NCBI GenBank assembly: GCA_964573255.1
Contig: CAZNJB010000005.1
Coordinates: 55,120-119,119, forward strand
Source: CAYNUJ01 sp964573255
Lineage (GTDB): Bacteria; Bacteroidota; Ignavibacteria; Ignavibacteriales; Melioribacteraceae
Length of the DNA stretch: 64,000 nucleotides
Direction: 5' to 3'
The translations under genes and the position numbers were made by a program. Below are positions 8,698-18,400 of the stretch, piece by piece (positions within the stretch are counted from its first letter, which is position 1; each line of letters starts with the position of its first letter). The notes under the pieces are model-generated. The model was not told the DNA's origin, ran no database searches, and was given only the letters and a program-made list of their open reading frames with translations.

Positions 8698-9336
8698 ATG
8701 TTAAAAGTAAACGAGATATATTATTCGCTGCAGGGCGAATCTACTTATGCAGGTTTGCCGTGTGTTTTCGTAAGGCTAACTTATTGCAATTTGCGATGCA
8801 GCTATTGCGATACTGAATATGCTTTTTATGAAGGCAGCGATATGACGATTGAGGAAATAGTTGACAAGGTGAAAAGTTTCGATTGTAATTTGGTTGAAGT
8901 TACTGGCGGCGAGCCGTTGTTTCAAGAAGAATCAATTGTGCTGATGAAAGCGCTGTGCGATAAGGGTTTTGAGGTTATGCTTGAAACGGGCGGACATATG
9001 GACATTAAAGACGTGGATAAACGAGTAAAAATTATCCTCGATCTTAAAACACCTTCCAGCAAAATGATGAAAAAGAATTTATACGAAAACATTAATAACT
9101 TAAAAGCAGAAGACGAAGTAAAATTTGTAATTGGAACAAGGGAAGATTACGAATGGAGCAAAAGCATTGTTGAGAAGTACAAATTATCGGATAATTTCAC
9201 AGTGCTTTTCTCATCGGTTTATGGAAAAATACAGAATAAAGATTTAGCGGAGTGGATTTTGGAGGATAAATTAAATGTTAGATTTCAGCTTCAGAATCAC
9301 AAATATATTTGGAAACCGAATTTACGAGGTGTATGA
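8698..9336 (+). CDS. queE: 7-carboxy-7-deazaguanine synthase (radical SAM)
   Basis: Converts 6-carboxytetrahydropterin to 7-carboxy-7-deazaguanine in queuosine precursor synthesis. It is 212 aa, normal for the family. The Q-G-E-S-T-Y-A-G-L-P opening is followed by the radical-SAM cluster motif C-N-L-R-C-S-Y-C (C-x3-C-x2-C, about residues 31-38) and the SAM-binding V-T-G-G-E-P-L (about residues 75-81). An AAAGGTG ribosome-binding site precedes the ATG. It overlaps queD by one base, and the two genes supply consecutive enzymes. queC and queF are not in the window. No preQ1 riboswitch was recognised in the 86-base leader. Confidence 0.95.
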   Translation: MLKVNEIYYSLQGESTYAGLPCVFVRLTYCNLRCSYCDTEYAFYEGSDMTIEEIVDKVKSFDCNLVEVTGGEPLFQEESIVLMKALCDKGFEVMLETGGHMDIKDVDKRVKIILDLKTPSSKMMKKNLYENINNLKAEDEVKFVIGTREDYEWSKSIVEKYKLSDNFTVLFSSVYGKIQNKDLAEWILEDKLNVRFQLQNHKYIWKPNLRGV

Positions 9337-9749
9337 TGAAAATTGCTAAAGAATTTAGATGGGAAATGGGTCATAGGCTTCCTTTTCATAAGGGAAAATG
9401 TAAAAATTTACATGGTCACTCTTATAAAATGATGGTTGAGTTTGAAGGGGAAATAGATTCCAACGGCATGGTGTTAGATTATTATGATGTTAAAGAAATG
9501 ATAGCTCCCATTATTGAAGAACTCGATCATTCTTTTATGGTTTATAAAGGCGATGTTGAGTTGATAGAAGTATTAGAAAAATTAAACAGCAAGAATGTTA
9601 TTGTCGATTTTCAAACAACTGCAGAAAATATTTGTCACTATTTCTTGAATAGAATAAAAAACTCCAATCCTCCGGAAGAGATTAATAAAATTAAAGTTTG
9701 GATTTACGAAACCGAATCTACTTATGCGGTTGATGAATTATCACTGTAA
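9336..9749 (+). CDS. queD: 6-carboxy-5,6,7,8-tetrahydropterin synthase
   Basis: Makes 6-carboxytetrahydropterin from dihydroneopterin triphosphate, the step before QueE. It is 137 aa. The zinc ligands are visible: the first His in E-M-G-H-R-L, and H-G-H-S (K-N-L-H-G-H-S-Y). The motif L-D-H-S-F-M-V holds the catalytic Asp-His, and the C-terminal Y-E-T-E-S-T region binds substrate. Two adjacent ATGs (9333 and 9336) follow GAGG at 9326-9329. The second has the better spacing and starts on the last base of the queE stop codon (TGATG), a classic translational coupling. It ends 41 bases before a very strong terminator. Confidence 0.95.
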   Translation: MKIAKEFRWEMGHRLPFHKGKCKNLHGHSYKMMVEFEGEIDSNGMVLDYYDVKEMIAPIIEELDHSFMVYKGDVELIEVLEKLNSKNVIVDFQTTAENICHYFLNRIKNSNPPEEINKIKVWIYETESTYAVDELSL

Positions 9750-9790
9750 AATGAAGTAGATGTTTAATAAGTTTTATCGGTAAGTTGTAT

Positions 9791-9826
9791 AAAAGAAAGA
9801 GCGCTTTTTCAAGCGCTCTTTCTTTT
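9791..9826 (+). terminator. Perfect 16-bp bidirectional terminator between queD and the sirtuin gene
   Basis: Bases 9791-9806 and 9811-9826 form a perfect 16-bp stem with a TTTC loop. The A-rich left arm and T-rich right arm make it work in both directions: it ends queED on the plus strand and the sirtuin operon on the minus strand. Confidence 0.95.
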
Positions 9827-9902
9827 TTATTATTAAAATGTTCAGCAGATATATAAAAAATTAGAAATAAATTTTTACAAGAATAATAACTGCTAATTTT
9901 AA

Positions 9903-10652
9903 TCAGCTTGCTTCTTTTATTTGCTTAAGGTACTTTACAATTCTCGGCAGTATTTCTCCTGCTTTACCGAAAAGATTTAAGTGAACCATTGAAGAGGATT
10001 CTGTTTCTTCAATGTTAATTTCAACTAAATATGCCCCGGAATTTTTTGCGGTAATGGGAATATAAGCTGCAGGATAAACCACCGCGCTTGTGCCTACAAC
10101 AAAACAAACATCACATTTTGAAGCTGCATTTTCGGCCGCGGCAAATATGTCCTGAGGCAACACCTCTCCAAACCAGACCACATCCGGCCGAACCAATCCA
10201 CCGCAATGCATACATTTAGGGGCTTTATCGTCAAAGCCAAAATTGGGATTGTTATAATAAGTTTTGCAGTCAATACAATAATTTCTTTCTATTGAACCAT
10301 GCAGTTCATAAACAGTTTTGCTGCCGGCACGCTGATGGAGATTATCTATATTTTGAGTTACTACTTGAACTTCATTGAAATAGTCTTGAAATTTTGCAAT
10401 AGCTTTATGCCCCGGATTTGGTTTGGCTTTATAAATAATTTTTCTTCTGTATTGGTACCATTCCCAAACCATATCCGGGTTTTTCATAAAAGCATCGAAG
10501 CTGGCTAACTCTTCCGGTTTTAATTTATTCCAAAGTCCGTCTTTTCCTCTGAATGTTGAAATGCCGCTTTCGGCAGAAATACCGGCACCGGTAAAAAACA
10601 GTATGTTTTCCGCTTCGCTAAGTTTATCAAGAAGTTCTTCGTATCTTTTCAC
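9903..10652 (-). CDS. cobB: Sir2-family NAD-dependent protein deacylase
   Basis: Removes acyl groups from lysines using NAD. It is 249 aa, the compact bacterial form. It shows G-A-G-I-S-A-E-S-G-I (residues 22-31), T-Q-N-I-D-N-L-H, the catalytic His in E-L-H-G-S, and a four-Cys zinc site (C-x2-C and C-x2-C flanking an 18-residue loop). Tyr66 and Arg69 (Y-Q-Y-R) match the Y-x2-R pocket of class III sirtuins, which prefer succinyl/malonyl over acetyl groups. It is last in a tight three-gene operon, six bases after the TPR gene. The symbol reflects family membership only. Confidence 0.93.
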   Translation of the reverse strand: MKRYEELLDKLSEAENILFFTGAGISAESGISTFRGKDGLWNKLKPEELASFDAFMKNPDMVWEWYQYRRKIIYKAKPNPGHKAIAKFQDYFNEVQVVTQNIDNLHQRAGSKTVYELHGSIERNYCIDCKTYYNNPNFGFDDKAPKCMHCGGLVRPDVVWFGEVLPQDIFAAAENAASKCDVCFVVGTSAVVYPAAYIPITAKNSGAYLVEINIEETESSSMVHLNLFGKAGEILPRIVKYLKQIKEAS

Positions 10653-10658
10653 TTTTAT

Positions 10659-11411
10659 TTACTCTAATTCCTTCAATAATTCTTTTGCTTCTTCTATTCT
10701 TTTCGGATCATCCTGTTCCTGTACTTTGAAGGTAAGAAGTTTCTTCAGCATTTCTTTTGCTTTGTCTTCTTGATCTTCTTTAATTAAAGCTTTTGCATAA
10801 TCTAAATAGAACATCATGTATCCGTCATACATTTCGACTGCTTTTTGATAATGTTTGAAAGCTATATCAATATCAGCCCAGCCCAATCCCAAAACTGTAA
10901 GAGCGGGTTTCCATTTCTCGCTAAGTTTTGCGTGGGTTCTTCCTAAAACATAATGAGTAAGAGCCATATCGTAGGTGCTTCCGTTGTTTAATTTAAGAGC
11001 CTTTTCGCAATCGTTCTTTACGGAAGTAACAATATTGCCAACTGAAAAAACGCCTTTGAACAGAGCAATTCTTCCGTTTACAATAGCTCTTCTCAAATAA
11101 GGAACGGATTTTTCCGGAGCGAGTTTAACGGCTTTTTCAGCATGTTTCAATGCTGTTTCGTACATTGCCAATTGCTCGTCTTCGTTTTCTTTTGGCATGT
11201 GTGCTGCAATATTGGAGTAAGATCTCGACAAGCGCCACTGCAACTCCCAATTATTAGCATCTATTTTTTCAGCTTGTTTGTAAACCTCGAGAGCTGCTTT
11301 ATCGTTGAAACTCTCTGTTAAAGAATCGCCCTTTGCTATTAACGCCTCCACCGATTTAGCATTGATTGTAAATGCAAGAACCAGCGTGAATAGTAATGTC
11401 AGTTTTTTCAT
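10659..11411 (-). CDS. Exported TPR-repeat protein
   Basis: 250 aa with a cleavable signal peptide (about residues 1-18, cut after I-N-A-K). It is followed by TPR-like helix pairs containing the typical Y/A/A spacing (E-V-Y-K-Q-A-E, Y-L-R-R-A, A-F-K-H-Y-Q-K-A-V-E). TPR proteins act as scaffolds, and no catalytic motif is present. It is probably periplasmic. It lies between the YhaM-type nuclease (14 bases upstream) and the sirtuin (6 bases downstream), which gives no clear functional hint. It resembles the RMD-type TPR proteins seen widely in Bacteroidota, but I cannot name it further. Confidence 0.8.
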   Translation of the reverse strand: MKKLTLLFTLVLAFTINAKSVEALIAKGDSLTESFNDKAALEVYKQAEKIDANNWELQWRLSRSYSNIAAHMPKENEDEQLAMYETALKHAEKAVKLAPEKSVPYLRRAIVNGRIALFKGVFSVGNIVTSVKNDCEKALKLNNGSTYDMALTHYVLGRTHAKLSEKWKPALTVLGLGWADIDIAFKHYQKAVEMYDGYMMFYLDYAKALIKEDQEDKAKEMLKKLLTFKVQEQDDPKRIEEAKELLKELE

Positions 11412-11425
11412 AGTTACTCCGTTTG

Positions 11426-12418
11426 TTAGTCAAATAGTGAGTGGTTTGTGTCTGAAGAATCATCCGAATTATTTTCAATTTTTTCCTTATACAATTGTGT
11501 TCCCGCCAATTGTAGATATTTTGTCCATTTGCCTTCGCTTGTATCATTAGCAATTGCGTTTTTATAAGCGTTTGTTTTAGCGCTTAATTCATCTGCGTGA
11601 TAGAGAATAATGGCTTCAACCGTTTTGGGTTCAACCGGAGTGGCAAATTCTAATTTTCCCTGATGACTAAGTACCAAGTGAATAAGTTGGTCCTTCAATT
11701 CTTCTGGGAACCATTCAATTTTTTTTGCTGCTTTTTCAATTTCCATAGCAGCAATTACAATGTGTCCGAGTAATCTTCCCTTTGTCGTATAATCGAACGA
11801 AGCATCCGCCGAAAGCTCTTCGGTTTTTCCGAAATCATGAAGAATTGCACCTGAAATTAAAAGATCCCGATTTACGTCGGGATGTATATCACACATCAAA
11901 TCGCAGATACGAATAATTTCCAGTGTATGCTCCAACAACCCGTGGACGTAGGAGTGATGCCAAGCTTTACCTGCGGGCACGCGAATATACTTGTCGAATC
12001 TCTTGCCTGTTAGAATTAAATTAAGTAATCTATTGAGGTGCTTGTTCTTAATTCTTGCAATTCTTGATTTCAATTCTTCAATCATTTCCTTCAAATCTCT
12101 TTTCGATTTCGGAAGGAAATCATCGACAGCAATATTATCATTTACCGTTACCGGCATTGCAGAATCAATTTTTATTTGTTTGTTCCCGCCGAATTCATCT
12201 ACGGTTCCTTTAATTCTTACAACTACACCTGCGGCTGCAAAACTTTTGAAATCATCAAACCCGTCCCAAAATTTAGCATTCACTGAACCGGAACGATCGG
12301 ATAGATCCAAATCGAGATATTCTTTCCCACTTTTTGTTGTTTTAGATTCTATTCTTTTAATTAACAGGAATTGATCTACTTTTTCGCCGACCGTTAATTG
12401 TGCTAATTCCTTGGGCAT
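11426..12418 (-). CDS. 3'-5' exoribonuclease of the YhaM family (OB fold + HD domain)
   Basis: About 330 aa. The N-terminal third is an OB fold (L-D-L-D-L-S-D-R-S-G-S-V-N-A-K-F-W is typical of nucleic-acid-binding OB folds). The C-terminal two-thirds is an HD metal-dependent hydrolase (H-H-S-Y-V-H-G-L-L-E-H-T with I-L-H-D-F-G-K). This is the layout of YhaM/CBF1, a Mn-dependent 3'-5' exonuclease acting on RNA and single-stranded DNA. An in-frame TTG at 12448 adds ten residues, but ATG 12418 has an AAGGGG site at the right distance. It is first in the operon with the TPR protein and sirtuin. Confidence 0.88.
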   Translation of the reverse strand: MPKELAQLTVGEKVDQFLLIKRIESKTTKSGKEYLDLDLSDRSGSVNAKFWDGFDDFKSFAAAGVVVRIKGTVDEFGGNKQIKIDSAMPVTVNDNIAVDDFLPKSKRDLKEMIEELKSRIARIKNKHLNRLLNLILTGKRFDKYIRVPAGKAWHHSYVHGLLEHTLEIIRICDLMCDIHPDVNRDLLISGAILHDFGKTEELSADASFDYTTKGRLLGHIVIAAMEIEKAAKKIEWFPEELKDQLIHLVLSHQGKLEFATPVEPKTVEAIILYHADELSAKTNAYKNAIANDTSEGKWTKYLQLAGTQLYKEKIENNSDDSSDTNHSLFD

Positions 12419-12565
12419 TTGTCCCCTTGAATTTATTCTATTTAACAATGAAAAATAATAAAAATAGAGAGTAATAAGAAAATAAAAAGCTCAATTTAAA
12501 GGTATAAAAATGCGGATGATTAAATCGCAAAACTATCGAATTTAATCATCCGCGATTAAAATATA

Positions 12566-14395
12566 TTATAGTTTGCTTTCAACGATTTTAAGTACAGCAT
12601 TTAATTCTTTTTCCGCATCCGCTTTCAATTGACGGCAATCCGATTTCATATTTTCAACAAAATCCGTGTCTTTAATATCCTTCAAGTTTATGAGTACATT
12701 ATAAACACCGCCAAGTACTCCGGTATAAGCACTTTGTGCTCCTACACCAACGTCGGTAATAGAATTAGGGTTTCCGTGTTCGGCAACAATACCGGCAATT
12801 TTAATCGCCTCCAAGCTTAGTTTTGCCGTGTTAAGGGGAACGGCAACGGCTTGTTTCAATCCGTTTTGCATAGCTTCTTCACGTGCTTTTTTCTGTTCGT
12901 CGGTCTTCTTGGGTAATCGCCTTGCTTCCATATAATCGTTGAAAGCATTCGTGTCGTCGTCAATTGCTTTTACCAATGTATTCTTAATTTCTTGGCATTT
13001 ATCAGCAGCTTGATTCAATATTTCATCAATTTCTTCGCTACCTCTTTTATTAGCTGTAAGATTACTAACCATAGAAGATAACGCAGCACCCAAAGCTCCG
13101 GAAAGCGCTGCAATAGAACCTCCGCCGGGAGCGGGACTTTCGCGCGAAACCTCATCCACGAAATCCATTACCTTCATTTCCACTAATGCATCATCCAGAT
13201 TTGCCGGTAATCCCAGAACACGTTCTTCTATATTAAAATCTGCTACATCCCTTAAACCCAAAGATTGTACGGCGGTTTCGAGTATATCCCTTATAGGAAT
13301 TCCGGTTGAGCGCCCCTGTTTTCTTAAATAATATTTTCCGGTTTCTAGTAATGCCGGATAGGGAACCATTCCGACAACCTCACTGCCTGTGACCACTATT
13401 CCTCTCTCTTCTGCTAATTTACGCGTGGCATCAAAAACGTCATGCATTGAGGTTACTTTGTAATCGGTTAAGTTGATTGATATTTGTGCTCTGTCGTAGT
13501 TAGGTACCATCCAACCGATTGCTTTGCATTGTTTAAATAATCCCGGTTTTTTTACACTCTGTCCTTCGGGATGCATCGGATCTATACCGTTTAATTTAAG
13601 CAGTTCTTGTAAGTTATAACCGTGTTCTTTTTCGCAGTGTTCAATTGTTTCCGATATTGTTTTTCCGGTGAAATCGCATGAACCACATGGATAACTACCA
13701 TTTGAGTACTTTAATATCGTAGTCCCTTTATAGTAAAATGGTTTAATATTTCCACGTCTTGCCGAGCGTCCCTTTTCTCTTAATTCAAAGGCAATATCGG
13801 TTGCATGCAGAGTTTCCCGCGTATTAAGGTTAATATTGTATGCTATAAGAAATTCCCTTACTCCTATAACAGTAGCGCCCGACTTTTCATTAAATTCCGC
13901 TGGACCGAAATCGGGCTTCCATTCCGGTTTTGCTAACTTATCTTTTAATGCTTCATATTCTCCCTGACGAATAATTGCAAGGTTTTGGCGTTCGGGTTTT
14001 TGAGCGGATTTCTCATATAAATAAACAGGGATTTTTAATTCTTCTCCAACGCGCTTTGCAACTTCTTTTGAAATTTCAATGCACTCTTCGGTTGTAACTC
14101 CGCTAACAGGAACAAAAGGACAAACATCGGTTGCACCCATTCTTGGGTGTGAACCTTGATGCTTACTCATATCGATTAATTCTTGTGCTTTTTTAATTGC
14201 ATTGAATGCAGCTTCTTTAACGCCATTTGGATCCCCAACGAAAGTTACCACTGTGCGATTCATATCGAATCCGGGATCGACGTCGAGCAATTTTACACCT
14301 TCAACTTTTTCGATTTCATCTGTTATCTGTTTAATGATTGCTTTGTTTCTTCCCTCGGAAAAATTAGGCACACATTCGATCAATTTTTCAGCCAT
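12566..14395 (-). CDS. ftcD: Glutamate formimidoyltransferase / formimidotetrahydrofolate cyclodeaminase with C2H2-like insert
   Basis: Bifunctional enzyme of histidine degradation and folate one-carbon metabolism. It is 609 aa, longer than the roughly 540 aa animal enzyme. The formiminotransferase part runs to about residue 400 (L-I-E-C-V-P-N-F-S-E-G-R start; H-P-R-M-G-A-T-D), and the cyclodeaminase part follows (S-P-A-P-G-G-G-S-I-A-A-L, H-G-N-P-N-S-I-T-D-V-G). An insertion at about residues 215-290 contains Cys237-x2-Cys240-x12-His253-x4-His258, exactly the spacing of a C2H2 zinc finger. ATG 14395 is chosen over 14413 because GGAG lies five bases before it. No hut genes are nearby. Confidence 0.92.
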   Translation of the reverse strand: MAEKLIECVPNFSEGRNKAIIKQITDEIEKVEGVKLLDVDPGFDMNRTVVTFVGDPNGVKEAAFNAIKKAQELIDMSKHQGSHPRMGATDVCPFVPVSGVTTEECIEISKEVAKRVGEELKIPVYLYEKSAQKPERQNLAIIRQGEYEALKDKLAKPEWKPDFGPAEFNEKSGATVIGVREFLIAYNINLNTRETLHATDIAFELREKGRSARRGNIKPFYYKGTTILKYSNGSYPCGSCDFTGKTISETIEHCEKEHGYNLQELLKLNGIDPMHPEGQSVKKPGLFKQCKAIGWMVPNYDRAQISINLTDYKVTSMHDVFDATRKLAEERGIVVTGSEVVGMVPYPALLETGKYYLRKQGRSTGIPIRDILETAVQSLGLRDVADFNIEERVLGLPANLDDALVEMKVMDFVDEVSRESPAPGGGSIAALSGALGAALSSMVSNLTANKRGSEEIDEILNQAADKCQEIKNTLVKAIDDDTNAFNDYMEARRLPKKTDEQKKAREEAMQNGLKQAVAVPLNTAKLSLEAIKIAGIVAEHGNPNSITDVGVGAQSAYTGVLGGVYNVLINLKDIKDTDFVENMKSDCRQLKADAEKELNAVLKIVESKL

Positions 14396-14708
14396 ATCAT
14401 CTCCAAATTTCATTATAATGAATGATTGCCAAAATAAATTTTATACTTCTTTTATGCAATTAAATTATTGTTGCTGTGGATATTAGCTACTACAACAAAG
14501 ATAAATTTTGTTATTATATATTAAACGGAATGGTTTATTGTTTTACGATTGCTCCAATAAAAATTTTGGTTTTAATTAAATAGAGTTTATCAGTAGAAGA
14601 TTTTTCAAATATTTGTCTTATATAACTCCTTGTTGAAAAGGAAACAACAATTAAAACGATTGACAAGTTGTAAATATAATTTTCTAATTGCCTGCAGCTG
14701 TTCTTTTA
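14396..14708. other. Intergenic region, 313 bp, nothing recognised
   Basis: AT-rich sequence upstream of ftcD, which must hold its promoter. I found no open frame with protein character, no RNA gene and no convincing palindrome. TTGACA at 14661-14666 lies on the plus strand with no gene to drive. Confidence 0.6.
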
Positions 14709-15389
14709 TTATAAAGAATTAAACGCCTTATTTGCCATTTCAAGGAAGAGAGAAACTTTTGTTTTATCTTTTCTTCCGTCTTTATTTTCAACACCTGTAT
14801 GGGAATCAACTCCCGCGGGTCTAACGTTTAAGATAGCATCATAAACGTTATCCTCATTTAATCCGCCGGCTAAAATTACGGGTTTCTCCGAAAGCTCAAC
14901 CAATTTTCTGCTTATTGTCCAATCGTGCGTTTTTCCCGTTGCTCCGCTAGCGCCGGTTGAAGGATCGAATGTATCCGTTATAAATGCATTGCATAAATCC
15001 GATAGGGATTCAACCAAATTTTTTAGTTCGTCAAAGCTGTATTTTCCAACAACCAAACTTTTTATTATTGAAATATTGGGAAATATGGTTTTTAATTTTA
15101 ATAATTCCTCTTTCTCAATCGTTCCGTGTAATTGAACAATAGAGCAGTTTAATTTATCCATTAACTCTTTGATTTCGGAAGCTTTATCCAAATATGTAAT
15201 TAATATACCATGTACGTCATCCGGAAAATCGGCAATTATTTCTGCAGCGTATTCTTCGGATAAATCTTCTTTGTGAACCGGAAGTCTTAATGGGAAACCT
15301 AAATACTTTACTCCGCAGTCAATCAGAAGTTTTGCTTCTTCCTTATCAATTACTCCGGCTATTTGAACAAATCTATCAAAACTTATCAT
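14709..15389 (-). CDS. TrpF-like (phosphoribosylanthranilate isomerase fold) protein lacking the catalytic Cys
   Basis: 226 aa with a TrpF-type (beta/alpha)8 barrel. V-Q-L-H-G, the Asp-bearing D-T-F-D-P-S-T-G-A-S-G-A-T-G-K-T-H-D-W and L-A-G-G-L-N-E-D-N-V are all present, as is the G-V-D-S-H-T-G-V-E ending. The N-terminal K-I-C-G motif of TrpF, whose Cys is the general base, reads Q-I-A-G here (Ala11). No other trp genes are nearby; it sits between mfd and ftcD. It may be a diverged isomerase acting on a related aminosugar phosphate, or a TrpF using a different base. Annotating it plainly as trpF would be risky. Confidence 0.75.
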   Translation of the reverse strand: MISFDRFVQIAGVIDKEEAKLLIDCGVKYLGFPLRLPVHKEDLSEEYAAEIIADFPDDVHGILITYLDKASEIKELMDKLNCSIVQLHGTIEKEELLKLKTIFPNISIIKSLVVGKYSFDELKNLVESLSDLCNAFITDTFDPSTGASGATGKTHDWTISRKLVELSEKPVILAGGLNEDNVYDAILNVRPAGVDSHTGVENKDGRKDKTKVSLFLEMANKAFNSL

Positions 15390-15487
15390 TTATAAAGCCA
15401 TTTTTTAGTTGAACTATCGTAATCTTTGTTTTATCAAGTATGAATAAAAACCATTATTCATCAGTCTTATTATGAAATGCAAATTCA

Positions 15488-18400
15488 TTAAGCACTCATC
15501 TTTTGTTGTTTGGGATTTATAATGCTTTCAATCTCTTTTGAGAATTTAATCACAAAGTTAACGGCAGATTCGGGCGAACCGAATTTATTATTTATTTCCA
15601 ACCACATACTGGTTTTATCCTGCTTAAATTGAACCTCTCTTGAGTATTTTGACATTATTAATTTCATCACATCGGTGAAATTGTTCTGATAAAAATCTTC
15701 GTTGTCCGCCTTAGGCATACCGATTGTAATTTTATTTTCAGTAATAATTACTTTCTCAAAAAGAGCGTAGGATGCATAATATCTCATCTCTGCAATTAAA
15801 ATAAGACGCTCTACAATTTCGGGTAACTTACCGAATTTGTCTCTCATTTCGTCAATAATATCGGTAATTTCCTCCACTTTGAGTATAGAGAATAAAGAAG
15901 TATAAAACCCGAGTCTGTCAGCCTGTTCGGGCATATAATATTCAGGTATACCGATTTCAAAATAAGTATCGATGCGCGGTTGGCTCCTTGCTTGAATTTT
16001 CGGAAGATCTTCAAAAATATGTCCGAACTCTTCTCTTTTCAATTCTTCTACAGCTTCGTCCAACATTTTTATGTAGAGGTCGAACCCTACATTATCAATC
16101 ACACCGCTTTGTTCTGTTCCCAATAAATTACCCGCACCGCGAATTTCGAGATCTCTCATAGAAAGATTAAATCCGCCTCCCAATTCATTATATTCTTCAA
16201 TCGCTTGAAGTCTTTTAATTGCTTTTTTTGTAATCGACTTTAACGAAGGAACAAGCATATACGCGTAAGCTTGTTTGTCTCCTCTTCCAACACGTCCGCG
16301 TAACTGATGCAATTCCGCCAAACCGAAACGGTCAGCTCTGTTTATTATTATTGTATTTACATTTGGTATGTCTATTCCCGATTCGATAATCTTTGTGGAA
16401 ACCAGCATATGATATTTGCGCTGCATAAAATCGTGGATTACCTTTTCCAATTGAGACGGTTTCATTTGACCGTGAGCAATGGCAATGTTTATTTCCGGAA
16501 TATGACGCTGTATATAAGCGGCTATTTTTTCAATGGAATGAACTCGGTCGTGAATGAAGTAAACCTGCCCGCCTCGCTTGATTTCTTCCAATACATAACC
16601 GCGAAGCTTTGCAATGTCGAACTTTTCTATTTTAGTATAAATCGGCTGACGGTTGGGCGGAGGGGTGTTTATAATTGATAAATCCCTGGCACCCAATAAT
16701 GAAAGATTTAACGTTCGCGGAATTGGAGTTGCGGTCAGTGTAAGTGTATCTACGTTAACCCTCAATTGACGAAGTTTTTCTTTTGCCATCACACCGAAAC
16801 GCTGCTCTTCGTCTATTATTAAAAGTCCGAGATCTTTTATTTTTATGTCCTTCGAAAGAAGTCTGTGAGTGCCTATTACTATATCTATTGTGCCTTTGCT
16901 TAATCCATCAATAATCTTTAATTGTTCCTTCTTTGTTTGGAAGCGAGAAAGAGCGGCAATTTTTACCGGAAATTGTGAAAGCCTATCCATAAATGTGTTA
17001 TAATGCTGTTCCGCCAATATTGTTGTAGGAACCAAAACAACAACTTGTTTTCCATCATTAACTGCTTTGAAAGCGGCGCGGACGGCAATTTCCGTTTTGC
17101 CGAATCCAACATCACCGCAAACCAGTCTATCCATTGGATTGGAGGATTCCATATCCTTTTTAACTTCTTCAGTTACTTTGGCTTGATCGGGAGTGTCTTC
17201 GTAGAAGAAAGATGCTTCCAATTCCTTTTGCCAAATGCTGTCTTTACTGTATGCAATTCCCTTAATCGATTTTCTTTGGGCGTAGAGTTTTATCAACTCA
17301 CGAGCCGAATCTTTTATTTTGGTTTTTACTTTTTTCTTTGTGTTTTTCCAATCCTTGCTTCCGAGAACCGTAAGGCGTGGATGTGCATTCTCTTTCGAGG
17401 AGAACTTTTTAACCAAACCGAGATAGTTTAAATTTACATAAACCACTCCGCCTTGTGCATAATTGATTTTTATACACTCCTGTTCCGTCATTCCTATTTT
17501 AATCGTTTCCAATCCGGCATACATTCCAATGCCGAAATATTCGTGTACAACGAAATCGCCCCTTTTTATTGAAGCAAATTCCTTTACTCTCGATCTTTTA
17601 GTTCTGTATTTAGATGTAATTCTCTGTCTGTATGGTTTATTAAATATCTCGTAATCCGTTAATAAAAGCACTTTGCTTTTATTCTCCGAAAATCCCTTGT
17701 TTAAAGCAAGAACGCTAACACGTACTTTTCCCGTTTCAATCATTTCCCTGAATTCATTTTTGAATTCGGTTAGAAGATCAACTAATCTGCGAACTTGAAT
17801 TTCATTTTCTGCTGTGATTATTATTTTATAATCCTTATTCGCATATGTTTTTATTTGATTAAATAATATTTCAAAATTTGAATTTATAGCAGGTGCGGGA
17901 TATAAATTGAGTTCTATCCTGTTTTCGGAAAAAGAAAAACTATCCTCTATTATCCAGATAGCTTTTTCCTTGAACAAATCGTCGATTTTATTAACTTCTA
18001 TTTTTAACGGAATGCTTTCATTTTCCGAATTATTATTTTCACCATCCTGTTCGAAGAATTCTTTTTTTAATTCTTCATCTAAATCATCGGGAATTTCTTC
18101 CTCTTCTTTTTTCGGTTCTGCCTCCGACTCAAAAAACTTTTCCGCCTCAACTTTATCAATAAAAACAAGCGGATTGTTGAAATAATCAAATAGAGTTGCG
18201 CTGTAATTGTTTTCGTTTGTTTGGATTTTTGACGCAAGAGTGGCTTTTTCAATTTTATTGTGTGAGCGCTGACTGTCGGGATCAAAATATCTAAGCGATT
18301 CGAGAAAGTCGCCGTCGAATTCTGCCCTTATCGGTTGTTTTTCGCTGTAGGACCAGAAATCAATAATAGATCCCCTGATTGCAAACTGTCCGGGAGAATC

